NCBI GenBank assembly: GCA_963709355.1
Contig: CAVPVY010000005.1
Location: 1,860,001-1,924,000 of the forward strand
DNA length: 64,000 nt
DNA from: PLOWO2-12-38-17 sp963709355
GTDB taxonomy: Bacteria > Planctomycetota > Brocadiia > Brocadiales > Brocadiaceae
Direction: 5' to 3'
The notes under the pieces were generated by a model. That model was not told where the DNA came from. It ran no database searches and saw only the letters and a program-made list of their open reading frames with translations. The position numbers were made by a program, and so were the translations under genes. Of the stretch, positions 26,701-35,388 are shown in pieces. Position 1 is the first letter of the stretch. Each line of letters starts with the position of its first letter.

Positions 26701-27338
26701 AATTACAGGGAAAAATTGAACGGCTGGGTAATGTAAACCTTGATGCAATCAAAGAACAGGGAGAATTAGAATCACGTGAGTCCTTTCTTATAAACCAGAA
26801 AGAAGACTTGGGGAAAGCACAGGATGCCTTGCAAAGTCTTATCAAGAGAATTAATATCACCAGCCGAGAATTATTTGAAAAGGCTTTTAATGATATACGT
26901 CAGAATTTTCAAATTATGTTCAGAAAATTATTTGGCGGAGGTAAAGCAGATCTCGTTATGGAAGAAAATGTGGACATACTTGAAGCCGGCATCGAAATAG
27001 TTGCACAGCCTCCAAATAAAGACCTCCGTTCTATTACACTTCTTTCTGGGGGGGAAAAAGTTATGACCACAGTCGCATTGCTCTTTGCTGCATTCCAAGC
27101 AAAACCAAGTCCATTTTGCATACTGGACGAGGTAGATGCAGCGCTGGATGAAAGTAACATTAATAGATTTATTCATGTTGTAAAAGAATTTATTCATAAT
27201 ACGCAGTTCCTGATAATCACACATAACAAAGTAACCATGAGTATCGCTAACGTATTGTATGGCATCACCATGCAAGAACCTGGCGTATCCAAGAGAGTTG
27301 TCGTTAAATTTGAGGAGATTGAGCGAAAGGTCGCTTGA
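23715..27338 (+). CDS. smc: chromosome segregation protein SMC
   Basis: Structural maintenance of chromosomes ATPase (1207 residues, normal length). Walker A GPNGCGKSN at about residues 32-40, a long coiled coil, the hinge domain (GIRGMIADLLKV to about residue 640), second coiled coil, then the ABC signature LLSGGEK and Walker B FCILDEVDAALDE near the C-terminus. The start ATG at 23715 (MKLKKLELFGFKSFADKT) matches the family N-terminus; the longer GTG start at 23637 would translate a hairpin. Its last 35 bases overlap the convergent membrane-protein gene. Confidence 0.97.
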   Translation: MKLKKLELFGFKSFADKTEIVFEDGITVIVGPNGCGKSNVIDAVKWVLGEQSVKSLRGNEMADVIFSGTESRPSLGYAEVSLTILNDRGLLPLEYSEVCITRRLYSSGESEYLINKQICRLKDIRDLFLDTGFGADSHSVIEQDNVEALLQANVHERRFLFEEVAGISKFKVRKKVALSKLEHVEQNLLRVNDIIEELQKQLRSIKLQASKARKYQEYTEQLKKLKVSISLKNYRELKGKKNEASENISQIETQSQKMSTNINDIEIRINEVENSIKQLQQQLSQVQTELINIESQILNNHDKIKYNHERIKELENQYLKYTEQQKILKNKICEMSEKISETKDLLNVVEQEISKFLDIQKTKETELKQVCLECDLLYQSIDEKKSEVINILQKESTLQNEVGSLNTENDALKSRKLRLSKRQEEIDSFVNILTTKHTEITNEKKALNEEFGCLNQKLSTTKERIQKLVNAMQSLDEQFNQQKQLQVSKTSRYEILMDYEMRAEGIDSGAVSILNESKKEHTEIKGIRGMIADLLKVDLTYAPAIESALGEKAQGIITNTTEDAVSALIYLQANQKGRAIFLPLDRTNGQLTISEELLQKPAVIGIASKLINTTDDVYKAINGLLNNTVIVKDLSSALALSSNTHNIRFVTLDGELLESAGTISGGKKHGQLGIISRKSELVKLEQELTQINQTIEQLKQNKNILIEELKALETGTTQLTKRVEEINILKISKDSEIIQHEKKRDELISEKNINEGELEELYIEEKNTLERECILQDEMKKLNHHREELEQQIEDASTLVKEKESSKKVTQDEVTTLKVNLAQKREKKDGLNNIFNELSTAHKDDQEQIKSIASESQTCQQKKLDVVEDIRNLEIQINELQNKKTLLEESINSTKTEQNTLNLKVTDLKTYLEEKHAELRQVEQKSQELKLKENEYQIRISNLEDRIREDYHLELSAIDTGTGEINLELSILQAEKSDAPQPTIDFWEAVSKEIEELQGKIERLGNVNLDAIKEQGELESRESFLINQKEDLGKAQDALQSLIKRINITSRELFEKAFNDIRQNFQIMFRKLFGGGKADLVMEENVDILEAGIEIVAQPPNKDLRSITLLSGGEKVMTTVALLFAAFQAKPSPFCILDEVDAALDESNINRFIHVVKEFIHNTQFLIITHNKVTMSIANVLYGITMQEPGVSKRVVVKFEEIERKVA

Positions 27339-28192
27339 TTAATTTACAAAAGTTATAGAAACAAAAATATTCCCATGCAAAGGGACCGAATCCTAGGAAT
27401 CCTGCCACAGGCATCTCAAATATCTTTACGTCCCTCATGAAGGGCGCCGTATATACCCATTTCGAAGCAGCCCAGTAATTCCAAAATTCCCATAAAAAAC
27501 CGCAAATATATCCTGCTACAAATAGATTCAAGATACGGGCGAGACTGCCTTCCTCCAGGTCTCTTAACAGAGATTCACCCTTACTTGAATATACAATAGG
27601 TTCAAATATCATCACATATCCGGTCCATACAAGCCCAAACAAAAAACGTGCATAATCTCTGTTAATAAGTAATGGCGCCATCACAAAGAAGAAACCCAAG
27701 GACAATGCTACTGTATATAATTTTGTTTGAAACCTTTAAATTAGCAATGCGAAAGCGATCAAAAAATCTGAGGGATTCAAGAAGTTCTGTTGTTTGAAAT
27801 ATCCCAGGCATGATCATCGCATAAGCTAAACCCATGCCAATACAGAGTACAAGTTTATTTTCAGGTAAGCCGTGATACTCCCAATTTACAAGATGAAGAT
27901 TATAAAATTCAAATAAGAGCCAGAAGACTATTGACAAAGGCATCTGAACAAAAAATTCCCGTCTCCTGTTACAAAGCAATGAGCTGCCTTTAAGTTTAAA
28001 AATAATAGCATCTGTAAGCATTACGTAACCAACCCAACACAATGGCGTAGCCCAAATACTGATTTTATGTGCAAAGTGGTTGTGCTTTTGAAAAAGCAGG
28101 CAGAATTCTACGAAAAAGATTAACCAGGCTCCAAACCAACCGTGGTATTTAAGCCTTGAGAATATGCTTTTTACAAAATCAGGTTCTGACAT
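27304..28192 (-). pseudogene. polytopic membrane protein, frameshifted
   Basis: Two overlapping minus-strand frames (28192-27662 and 27705-27304) together make one hydrophobic protein of about 290 residues that I cannot name. Both halves show related patterns: WVGYVML..KGSSLL..R near residue 55 and WTGYVMIF..KGESLLRDLE in the second half, and each has an LF/W-EF-YN segment (LLFEFYNLHLVNWEYHGLP; FLWEFWNYWAASKWVY), suggesting an internal duplication. A +1 shift somewhere between about 27700 and 27745 joins them (for example by dropping one G from AAGG). Either a real lesion or an error in the sequence. Confidence 0.65.
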
Positions 28193-28407
28193 AATAATTC
28201 AACACCCTTAACTATACTTGAACAAATAAATTATATGTTAATTAACAGTAAACAACAGCTATTTATCATGAATGGGATAAAATCTAGCTTAGTTATCTAT
28301 AACAAGGACGCTTCTGAACAGAGGCTTTTAATAGAAAGGAAAAAATCTTAAATATTGCGGGTTTATGATCTTTTGAAATTTCTTAGTAATTTTAGGATAC
28401 AGTAAAA

Positions 28408-28848
28408 TTAGTTAACTATTGATATTATCCTTTTATCAATTTGTTTTTTACTTCTAACCTTCTTTTCATACATACTTACAACAAAAATAGATAGAACAAA
28501 TAAAACAAAACCACCAAATAGCATTCTAAGATTCTGTGAATCAGGAAAAATTATATAAACCTTTCTACCTATTAAACTACCTACAATTAGACTGACAATG
28601 GGTAGGAAAAAGATCAATATTATACTTTTATATATAGGCTGTCTAACTATTTGTAATTTTACTTGTTGACCCATACTAAGCCCAGGAATTATTTTAACTT
28701 CTAGAAAATTCGCATTGTTTTCCATACCAGTACATGCACCACAGCGTTTGCATTCTCCCGGATCGGCTTTTTTTATCTCAATAGTTGCATAGTCGCCTTG
28801 TATGTACTTTACAATTCCTGTCTCAACAATTTGTTCCTGTTTAAACAT
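28408..28848 (-). CDS. RseC/MucC-like (SoxR-reducing system) membrane protein
   Basis: Protein of 146 residues resembling RseC: N-terminal domain with a Cys cluster CKRCGACTGM (about residues 33-42), then IPGLSMGQQVKLQIV, then two membrane segments (SIILIFFLPIVSLIVGSLIG; MLFGGFVLFVLSIFVVSMY). Family members modulate sigma-E signalling or take part in electron supply to SoxR in proteobacteria; here only the family is supported. It follows the HU gene by 21 bases and is probably co-transcribed with it. Confidence 0.8.
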   Translation of the reverse strand: MFKQEQIVETGIVKYIQGDYATIEIKKADPGECKRCGACTGMENNANFLEVKIIPGLSMGQQVKLQIVRQPIYKSIILIFFLPIVSLIVGSLIGRKVYIIFPDSQNLRMLFGGFVLFVLSIFVVSMYEKKVRSKKQIDKRIISIVN

Positions 28849-28869
28849 TGTAATAAAACTGTTTAGCAG

Positions 28870-29190
28870 TTACCCTTGCGAAGGCTGTTGAGTTTGATCT
28901 GCAGCTTGACCGCCTACTTTTTCCCGCATAAGCTTGCCAACTTTAAATACAACCACATTTTTAGCAGGTACAAATGCCACTTCACCAGTGCGAGGATTTC
29001 TGGCCTTTCTAGCGGCGCGCTTACGGATTTCAAAAACTCCAAAATCACGTAACTCAATTCTATTACTCTGCGCAAGTTCACCAATAATGTCGTCAAGAAA
29101 CATCTGAATTGTTCTCTTAACGACCATGTGTGTATTATCAGTTCTTCTTGCAATTTTTTCACATAAATCTCTTTTCGTCGTTGTTTGCAT
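28870..29190 (-). CDS. HU/IHF-family DNA-binding protein
   Basis: Histone-like nucleoid protein of 106 residues. The helical dimerisation part (KRDLCEKIARRTDNTHMVVKRTI) is followed by the beta arm, RNPRTGEVAFVPAKNVVVFK, with the RNP-x-TG element and intercalating Pro that bend DNA. A Gly/Gln-rich tail (VGGQAADQTQQPSQG) is additional to the usual 90-95 residues. A ribosome site, AAAGGAG, precedes the start. It is divergent from rpmH. Confidence 0.95.
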   Translation of the reverse strand: MQTTTKRDLCEKIARRTDNTHMVVKRTIQMFLDDIIGELAQSNRIELRDFGVFEIRKRAARKARNPRTGEVAFVPAKNVVVFKVGKLMREKVGGQAADQTQQPSQG

Positions 29191-29531
29191 TAAAATTCTC
29201 CTTTTCTAACGGTTAAATAATAAAAAGGGCGTTAGGAAAAATATATATTAACGGATTGATAAAACTTCTAACCACCTCCAAACATAAAAAAAGATTTAAA
29301 GAAATATGTTCTTAACTAATTTCCAAATATGGTAGTTATGATTAGTTTGACATATTATCAATTCAAAAGATTAAAGTCAACACGATTTTAATATGTATAA
29401 AGTACATATTAAAATCTAATTAAAAATGTACAAAAACACGATTAAATAGCTTGACAATTCACTAATTAATTTGATATTTTATATGGCTTTATAATTTTAA
29501 AAAGGTTAAATTTATATTTAGAAAGGTAATT
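29191..29531. promoter_or_regulatory. divergent HU/rpmH intergenic region with rpmH promoter
   Basis: This 341-base AT-rich divergent region carries the promoters of HU (minus) and rpmH (plus). For rpmH, TTGACA (29451-29456) and TATTTT (29475-29480) are 18 bases apart, with a ribosome site AGAAAGG before the start at 29532. No clear promoter could be picked for HU. Confidence 0.6.
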
Positions 29532-29669
29532 ATGAAAATCAATATTAGAAGAAGTTCAATAAAGCATATAAGGATGTGCGGCTTCCGAAAGAGGATGCGC
29601 ACTAAAGGTGGACGAGCGATTCTAAGACGAAGAAGAAGAATTGGACGGAAGCCATTGCTAGACGTATAG
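29532..29669 (+). CDS. rpmH: 50S ribosomal protein L34
   Basis: Tiny ribosomal protein of 45 residues (MKINIRRSSIKHIRMCGFRK..). The conserved GFRKRMRTKGGRAILRRRRR core of bL34 is unmistakable. Position is unusual: in most bacteria rpmH precedes rnpA and lies next to yidC and dnaA, whereas here it stands alone as a single-gene unit, with its own promoter and terminator, about 14 kb from yidC. Confidence 0.96.
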   Translation: MKINIRRSSIKHIRMCGFRKRMRTKGGRAILRRRRRIGRKPLLDV

Positions 29670-29682
29670 CTAGTAAATATAA

Positions 29683-29726
29683 AAGACCTTAAGTATCAGT
29701 AAATAAATACTTAAGGTCTTCTTTTT
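29683..29726. terminator. bidirectional intrinsic terminator
   Basis: AAGACCTTAAGTAT (29683-29696) and ATACTTAAGGTCTT (29707-29720) form a perfect 14-bp stem with a 10-base loop. CTTTTT follows on the plus strand, ending rpmH, and TTTTATATTT follows on the minus strand, ending the convergent ferredoxin transcript. Confidence 0.9.
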
Positions 29727-29731
29727 ACAAA

Positions 29732-29917
29732 TTACTTAATTATAATTGCCTCTACAGGACATTCTTCAGCTGCCTGTCTACATGCATCTTCATGCTCCGC
29801 TGGCACATCAATGTCCTTTGCCTCTGCTACATCGCCTTTCATATAAAAAATTTCAGGACAGGTTTGTGTACATAATTCACAACCTGTGCATGTGTCAACA
29901 TCTACTTTTGCTCGCAT
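29732..29917 (-). CDS. ferredoxin, [4Fe-4S] type
   Basis: Small electron carrier of 61 residues. Ligands CTGCELCTQTCPE (Cys10, 13, 16, 20) and a distal Cys53 in ECPVEAI fit a single [4Fe-4S] cluster of the Thermotoga/Desulfovibrio type, with the second-cluster positions lost. The start ATG (29917) follows AAAGGAGGGGG; the longer frame to 30037 adds a non-homologous leader and is rejected. It could serve the pyruvate:ferredoxin oxidoreductase elsewhere in the window, but so could other ferredoxins. Confidence 0.93.
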   Translation of the reverse strand: MRAKVDVDTCTGCELCTQTCPEIFYMKGDVAEAKDIDVPAEHEDACRQAAEECPVEAIIIK

Positions 29918-30037
29918 AAAACCCCCTCCTTTACTTTCTAAATTAGAATAAAATTTACAAATACCGAATTTAATTAATCTATCGCCTCCAAACTTTTTAA
30001 AATTATACAAAAAAAATCTACAAAACTCAAATAGCAT

Positions 30038-31507
30038 TTAATACAAAAAGCCTGAAATACTATCAAGTTTAACACCCTCAATAGCAACTTCTGGCGCTAA
30101 TACCACCTCGTTTCCACCCCAAACAATTGTCTGTTTTTTCTCACTTGATACCGCTATTACATTATTTAATATGTCTAATATATTGTTATTAAGTCTCACC
30201 GTATTAGGTTTTAATGGTTTATAAATCTTTCCCCTCTTAACTATATAAGAATCTGCAACAATAGTGCTTGTAAAATCACCAGCAGCAAGTCCATTAATGG
30301 GATATGTATACCAGATTCTACCAATATAAACGCCATCGTTTATTTTTGTTAATAAAGCCTCATTAGGTACTTCCTCTTTACCCTCTATAACGATGTTCGT
30401 AGGATATATTTTTGGTTGCATGTTATGATACCTACCTCCGTTTTGGTAACGGAAACCATTACGGGGCACAAAAGAAGTAAAAATATTCTCAAGCTTCCTG
30501 GAGAAATAATTATTCGCAAGAAATCCTACAAGGAAACCATTATTGATAAGATGAGTCCTTCCGGTAGGAATTCCTTCACAAGTAACCCTTTTACTACCGA
30601 CTGCTCCCCTGATTGTACCATCATCATAAACAGTTAACAAATTAGACGAAATCTTCTGTCCTAATTTCCCAATAAAAGGAGAGTCTGACGCATTTATAGA
30701 AGAAAGACTCAATGCCGGGATTACAATATTTGTAAATAAATCAGTTACCGGCTGCCTTCCAAAGACAACATTATAAGTTCCTGTGGAAATTTTCTCGCCA
30801 CCTATGGTATTTATCGCACTTAACACCGAATCGCAGCCTGTATCTTCAGGTTTAAAATCAGATAAATGCGTACTGGCACACCATCCCGTGCCTTTCACTC
30901 CTTCCTTTTCAACCATGGAAGTTATATTAGTTGTAAGAATAGTAGTCTCATCAAAGTCATCTATGCCTTTAGTACTTGCAATAGCCATACGTTCCTTAAT
31001 AATAGTAATATCACCGCCAATAATAATTGAATTGTTAAAATTCCTCTTATTATATTCTGTAATTGCTCCTTTTAATCCACGCCAGCCCAGATTGACAATT
31101 GCCTCATCGCCAATTTCCATTACAGCTGGGTCATGGTAATCTTCCAAAACAATCTTCCCAAAAGGCAATGGAAGTGACTTAAAATCTGGATCATATATTC
31201 TATTTCTTTTAGCCTTTTGAAATGCATCTACCACCCCCATTTTAGTAATATTATTTGAAACACTGCCAAACCCTACCACTACCCCTTTCCCAGTCCCAAA
31301 GACAGCCAGAAGACCAATACCATTATATTGTGTTGACTTCGGTTCGTGAACACCATTGCATGGGATATCTGACGTATAATTTAATCGCACAGTTATATGT
31401 TCATTCCATGAAGCAAAGATTTCTACATCTATCACATCCTTCTGCTTTTTAACAAAATCAACTCCATCCCGGACACAAGTTCTTAATGTTTCTATATCAA
31501 TCATCAT
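30038..31507 (-). CDS. TldE/PmbA family metallopeptidase subunit
   Basis: Non-catalytic-partner type protein of the TldD/PmbA family (489 residues); TldD and TldE form a heterodimer that degrades unfolded or modified peptides inside a closed chamber. Family patterns are seen throughout (RLNYTSDIPCNGV, ASTKGIDDFDETT, GTGWCASTHLS). No HExxxH zinc motif is present, as expected for TldE. It overlaps the tldD stop by four bases. At 489 residues it is somewhat longer than E. coli PmbA. Confidence 0.85.
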   Translation of the reverse strand: MMIDIETLRTCVRDGVDFVKKQKDVIDVEIFASWNEHITVRLNYTSDIPCNGVHEPKSTQYNGIGLLAVFGTGKGVVVGFGSVSNNITKMGVVDAFQKAKRNRIYDPDFKSLPLPFGKIVLEDYHDPAVMEIGDEAIVNLGWRGLKGAITEYNKRNFNNSIIIGGDITIIKERMAIASTKGIDDFDETTILTTNITSMVEKEGVKGTGWCASTHLSDFKPEDTGCDSVLSAINTIGGEKISTGTYNVVFGRQPVTDLFTNIVIPALSLSSINASDSPFIGKLGQKISSNLLTVYDDGTIRGAVGSKRVTCEGIPTGRTHLINNGFLVGFLANNYFSRKLENIFTSFVPRNGFRYQNGGRYHNMQPKIYPTNIVIEGKEEVPNEALLTKINDGVYIGRIWYTYPINGLAAGDFTSTIVADSYIVKRGKIYKPLKPNTVRLNNNILDILNNVIAVSSEKKQTIVWGGNEVVLAPEVAIEGVKLDSISGFLY

Positions 31508-33063
31508 AACTTTTGATGCCCCGTCAATTTAGCTTTTGAGCGTAGCGTTGGGCCGCCATTTCCCACACGCATTATCTGCATTGGTTGTCCCTTTCCGCAA
31601 TTTGGTATAGGAAAAACCTCAAAATCGTTACCAACTGCATCAATATTCATTAAAAAGTCTTTCGAATCGGAAGTAATACCGCCTTTGCGATATAATTTTG
31701 TAATCTGACCTTTTTCAATCTTATATACCTTCTGTGCAGAAATGCGAAAATTCTCTCTAGATTCACTTATTGATGGAATTCGATGATTAACAATATAATA
31801 ACCATCGCTAACATCAGAGATTATTTCCTTGGGGTCTTTGTCTCCATTTGCAAAGACAGTATTTGTCATACGAACCAGAGGAACGTAATAAGGTTCTGTC
31901 GCCCGCATGGAGCCATTAGGAGAATGACCAAGGATTGCTGCATACTCACGCCCATTCATGAAGCCTTTTAATACCCCATTCTCTATTAGGTTAACACGCT
32001 TACCGGGTGTACCTTCTGTATCATATTTAAAATGTCCGTATCCATTTATAGCAGGATCTGAATATGCTGTTAAAAGTGGGGCTGCGATTTGCTTACCCAA
32101 TTCATTATCATCAAAACTCCTGAACAGCCAAGAACGACCAGCATATGCCGTCTCAAGCTTTAGTGCCCTGTCAGCCTCTGTTGGATGTCCTACAATTTCG
32201 TGCACCAAAAGGGCGTTAAAATGGGGATTTGTTACTACAACTACTGGTTCGCCTGTAGCAGGTAAAAACTCTGCTTCTGTAAGCTCTATGGTTTCACGTG
32301 TTCGCAGCAACGCAAAATCACCAAATGATTGTTTGTAAACATTTTTACCTTCCAAAACCTCCCATCCATGAATACCACCCATATAATCACAACAACTTTC
32401 AGGTACCTCCTTTGCCTTTTGCGCTACAACACACACATCTCCCTGTGTAAGTGCATAAGTTTGGTCAATACACGCTCCTTCGGTACTGCAAAATAGCTCC
32501 CTGTTTACACCCGTTTGTATATGAATAAGCGAATATTTCACATCGTTACTGATATTTCGCATATCCAGAGAGATGCTTGTACAAAGATTAATAATTTCCT
32601 TCAGCTTTACTTCTCTCGGTTCTTTATCAAAAACCGCATTAATAGTATCTTTGTGTACATCAATTCCGGCAAGGGTCACTGCAGAGAGTGAGGGTGCCGA
32701 GTGTTTAAATTCAGCTTTTTTTTCTGCATTGGCGAGGGCTCTTGTATATGCCCTTTCTATTCCTGAGGTGAGTTTTTTATATATTATACTTTTTTGACCT
32801 GATTCAGCCTCTCCTAACGACTGACCAAAATATCCCCATGAACTAATTTCACCTGCCAATACCCTAACCCCAAAAGAAATTGATACATCCTCTCCCATAC
32901 TCTTGGGTTTACCATCCTCGGCGCTGGTATGTTTTGTTTCGTTTATACCGAATCTGATATCAGCATAGTTACAATCTTTTAACGAAAGGGCGTGCCCAAT
33001 AGCTTTTGTAATAGTATCCCTTATCGTATCAATATGTTCAATCTGTATTAGGGTTGCGATAAT
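31504..33063 (-). CDS. TldD family metalloprotease, non-standard start
   Basis: Catalytic partner of the TldD/TldE protease. The zinc motif HEIVGHPTEAD (HExxxH) lies in VHEIVGH, followed by GTPGKRVNLIENGVLKGFMNGR. The first ATG (32898) would remove about 55 residues that clearly belong to the family (YADIRFGINETKHTSAEDG). The open frame runs back to the stop of the previous gene at 33115 without any ATG, GTG or TTG. The best ribosome site, TATAGGAGT (33074-33066), is followed after AAG by ATT at 33063, so an ATT start, as in infC, is proposed. Coordinates use it; 32898 is the conservative alternative. Confidence 0.8.
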   Translation of the reverse strand: MIATLIQIEHIDTIRDTITKAIGHALSLKDCNYADIRFGINETKHTSAEDGKPKSMGEDVSISFGVRVLAGEISSWGYFGQSLGEAESGQKSIIYKKLTSGIERAYTRALANAEKKAEFKHSAPSLSAVTLAGIDVHKDTINAVFDKEPREVKLKEIINLCTSISLDMRNISNDVKYSLIHIQTGVNRELFCSTEGACIDQTYALTQGDVCVVAQKAKEVPESCCDYMGGIHGWEVLEGKNVYKQSFGDFALLRTRETIELTEAEFLPATGEPVVVVTNPHFNALLVHEIVGHPTEADRALKLETAYAGRSWLFRSFDDNELGKQIAAPLLTAYSDPAINGYGHFKYDTEGTPGKRVNLIENGVLKGFMNGREYAAILGHSPNGSMRATEPYYVPLVRMTNTVFANGDKDPKEIISDVSDGYYIVNHRIPSISESRENFRISAQKVYKIEKGQITKLYRKGGITSDSKDFLMNIDAVGNDFEVFPIPNCGKGQPMQIMRVGNGGPTLRSKAKLTGHQKL

Positions 33064-33114
33064 CTTACTCCTATATTCTAGTAAATACTGCTGTTCTGAT
33101 ATGCAGTAAAATAG

Positions 33115-33708
33115 CTATTTTGCACACGGCTTTTGTATCAAATTCGTAGAAAGTGCATCTATCGCCCTTGTAGCTTCTTCTAAATATGCTACCATTTTAA
33201 TGCTACCCTCCATAGCGTAATGAAATCGCCTACTCATTAAAACAACCACCTTACGCAATATTTCAGGCATCTTTTTAACCTCTTTTTCAAATATCTTTGT
33301 GTCAATCATTTTTCCTTTTATATCCAATATCTCATGCAAACAATTTGATAAACGGCAATAAACATCATTAAGATAAAAGAGGTCATGATTCAGTTTCTCA
33401 AGTTTCTTCCGCAGCTGCTTTGGAAGTTTTTTGATTGCCTCCATAAAAGTATCCTTTGTAATCATTCCTACTTTTACATCACCATCTGCGGTTACGGTAG
33501 CAGTCCTTTTTGCCATCCCAAAAAAACTCATCTCACCAAAAATATCGCCTTTTTTTAACGTCCCGATAAGTACCTGCCTGTTCTCGATATTCTTCCATAC
33601 CTTTGCCTTGCCAGACTACAAAATATAAGCATAATAAGCCCATGAACCTTCTTCAACTATTACGTTACTATCCTTTATTATCTCGGTCCTTGTAACAAAC
33701 TGTTCCAT
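33115..33708 (-). pseudogene. cyclic-nucleotide-binding domain protein with internal stop
   Basis: Reading from ATG 33708, the frame gives a normal CRP-like cNMP-binding barrel (MEQFVTRTEIIKDSNVIVEEG.. then SGKAKVWKN.. GDIFGEMSFFG), but codon 31 is TAG (33618-33616), where homologues have Glu in YILESGKAKV-like sequence. GAG to TAG explains it. The remaining 138 codons after an internal ATG at 33531 contain the rest of the barrel and a helical C-terminal domain without an obvious DNA-binding motif. Placement just upstream of tldD suggests one transcript. Confidence 0.8.
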
Positions 33709-33789
33709 GCTATCTTCCCCCTTTAAAAATTTGTAAGCAAAAATTATTACAATACCGCAATAAAATCTGTTTTATTTAACAATAATTCA

Positions 33790-34848
33790 TCAGTTTCTTC
33801 CATAAAAATTTGTGCTACGCAAACGAAGTTGACCACAAGCAGCATTAATATCGTTACCCTTCTTCTTTCTTAAAGTAACAGTATAACCGCATTTCTCTAA
33901 AGTCTTACAGAATACTTCGATTGTCTCGATGCTAGGGGGTTTTAAGTTAAATTCATCCACTATATTTACAGGAAGTGTATTAATGTTACACTGGACACCG
34001 TGGAGTAACTTCGCTAAAGATTCGGCAGCATGTCTGGATGCGTTGATTCCTTCTATCAGCACATATTCAAAACTGATATCTCTCCTTGTGATATTAAAAT
34101 ATTCTTTTGCCGCAGCGATAATGTTTTTAATACCAGTCTTTTTATTCGATGGTACTATATTTGTCCTTGTTACATCGTCAGGCGCGTGAAGTGAAATGGC
34201 AAGGTTTATTTTAAGACCTTCGCGAGCCAGCCTGCGAATGCCGTCAACTACCCCAACAGTTGACAAAGTTATGTGTCGCGCTCCTATGCCTAACCCCCAT
34301 TCAGCATTTATAATCCTGACTGCCTTAACGACGTTATCGTAATTTGCAAGTGGTTCACCAATACCCATAAAAACAACGTTTGTCAGATATTCAGTTTGAA
34401 GAAGGCGCTTCTTCACATGGAGGACTTGTTCAACAATTTCACCAGAAGTGAGGTTTCTTTTTAGTCCCAGCAAACCGCTTGCACAAAATCTGCATGCCAT
34501 TCCACAACCTACCTGCGATGAAACGCAAGCAGTAATTCGTTCCCCTTCCCTTAACAGCACTGATTCAATTACGTTTTTATCCAGCAAACTAATTAATAAT
34601 TTTTCCGTCTCATCAGCAGTCTGCGTAACGGAATCAACTTTCGTTTGGTAAACCTGACATTTCTTTTCAAGCTGTTCCCGAAAACTTTTGGAAAGGTTCG
34701 ACATCTCATCGAATGTCGTCGCGCCCTTTTCGTATACCCAAGAAAGTATCTGTTTAGCCCTGTAGGCAGGCTCGTCCATTGAGCTACATAATACCTCCAC
34801 TTCAGACAACATCATACTAGTAATTGATAGAATCTGTTTTTCTCTCAT
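33790..34848 (-). CDS. rlmN: 23S rRNA/tRNA adenine C2-methyltransferase RlmN
   Basis: Radical-SAM methyltransferase that methylates A2503 of 23S rRNA and A37 of some tRNAs. The cluster motif Cys115-x3-Cys119-x2-Cys122 (CGMACRFCASG) is intact, as are GIGEPLANYD, the SLHAP region and the C-terminal catalytic Cys in NAACGQLR. Length is 352 residues, normal. It is a single gene followed by 81 bases, then the interrupted CNBD gene on the same strand. Confidence 0.96.
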   Translation of the reverse strand: MREKQILSITSMMLSEVEVLCSSMDEPAYRAKQILSWVYEKGATTFDEMSNLSKSFREQLEKKCQVYQTKVDSVTQTADETEKLLISLLDKNVIESVLLREGERITACVSSQVGCGMACRFCASGLLGLKRNLTSGEIVEQVLHVKKRLLQTEYLTNVVFMGIGEPLANYDNVVKAVRIINAEWGLGIGARHITLSTVGVVDGIRRLAREGLKINLAISLHAPDDVTRTNIVPSNKKTGIKNIIAAAKEYFNITRRDISFEYVLIEGINASRHAAESLAKLLHGVQCNINTLPVNIVDEFNLKPPSIETIEVFCKTLEKCGYTVTLRKKKGNDINAACGQLRLRSTNFYGRN

Positions 34849-35046
34849 GATTTTCTTAAGATTTCAACAAGTATTCAGTTACGCGAAGTCATAAACGTAC
34901 CAAAGTTGAAAAAATGGTTATTTAACTTCAGCGTGATTTGTGGCATGAACTTTTACTTAATTGCAGACCAAAACATTAAAATACTTATAAGAAGCAAGCG
35001 ACAAATAAACGAGAGGTATATACGATGAAATGTTTTACAGTCTTAA

Positions 35047-35388
35047 TTAATATAGAAAATCCCCTATAGTCATTTTTATTTTCTTCATTGTCTCTTCATT
35101 GGCAAAACCTACAAGTTTTATGAATCTTCGTTTATCAAATGAACTTATTTGCTTTATTTTTAGTAAAGAAGCTGTCATAAGTCTGTTCTGAGTATCTTTT
35201 CTCAACTAAATATCGAGTTCTGTTTGTTTTGTTATTTGTGAAGAAATTGGAATAACGGTTAATAAATCGCTGGATTCTATATAAATATAGTTCTGAATAA
35301 TTAAGGCGGGTTTAACTTTCTTATACTCGTGTCCAAGGCTTGGGTCAAAATTAACCAACCAAATCTGCCCACACCGAAAGCTACTCAT
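35047..35388 (-). pseudogene. MazF/PemK-type toxin with internal stop
   Basis: The first 60 codons encode a typical MazF-like endoribonuclease start (FRCGQIWLVNFDPSLGHEYKKVKPALII..LTVIPISS). An in-frame TAG at 35208-35206 interrupts, and the same frame then continues LRKDTQNRLMTASLLKIKQI..FDKRRFIKLVGFANEETMKK to a TAA at 35049-35047, the standard C-terminal half. The toxin is therefore most likely inactivated by a nonsense mutation. It overlaps the antitoxin gene by four bases (ATGA), the usual operon arrangement. Confidence 0.85.

Noticed and set aside
33616..35208. Genome-wide reassignment or suppression of TAG
   Set aside because: Several intact genes in the window end in TAG at the expected place (for example porB, nrdR, rpmH), so TAG is a working stop.
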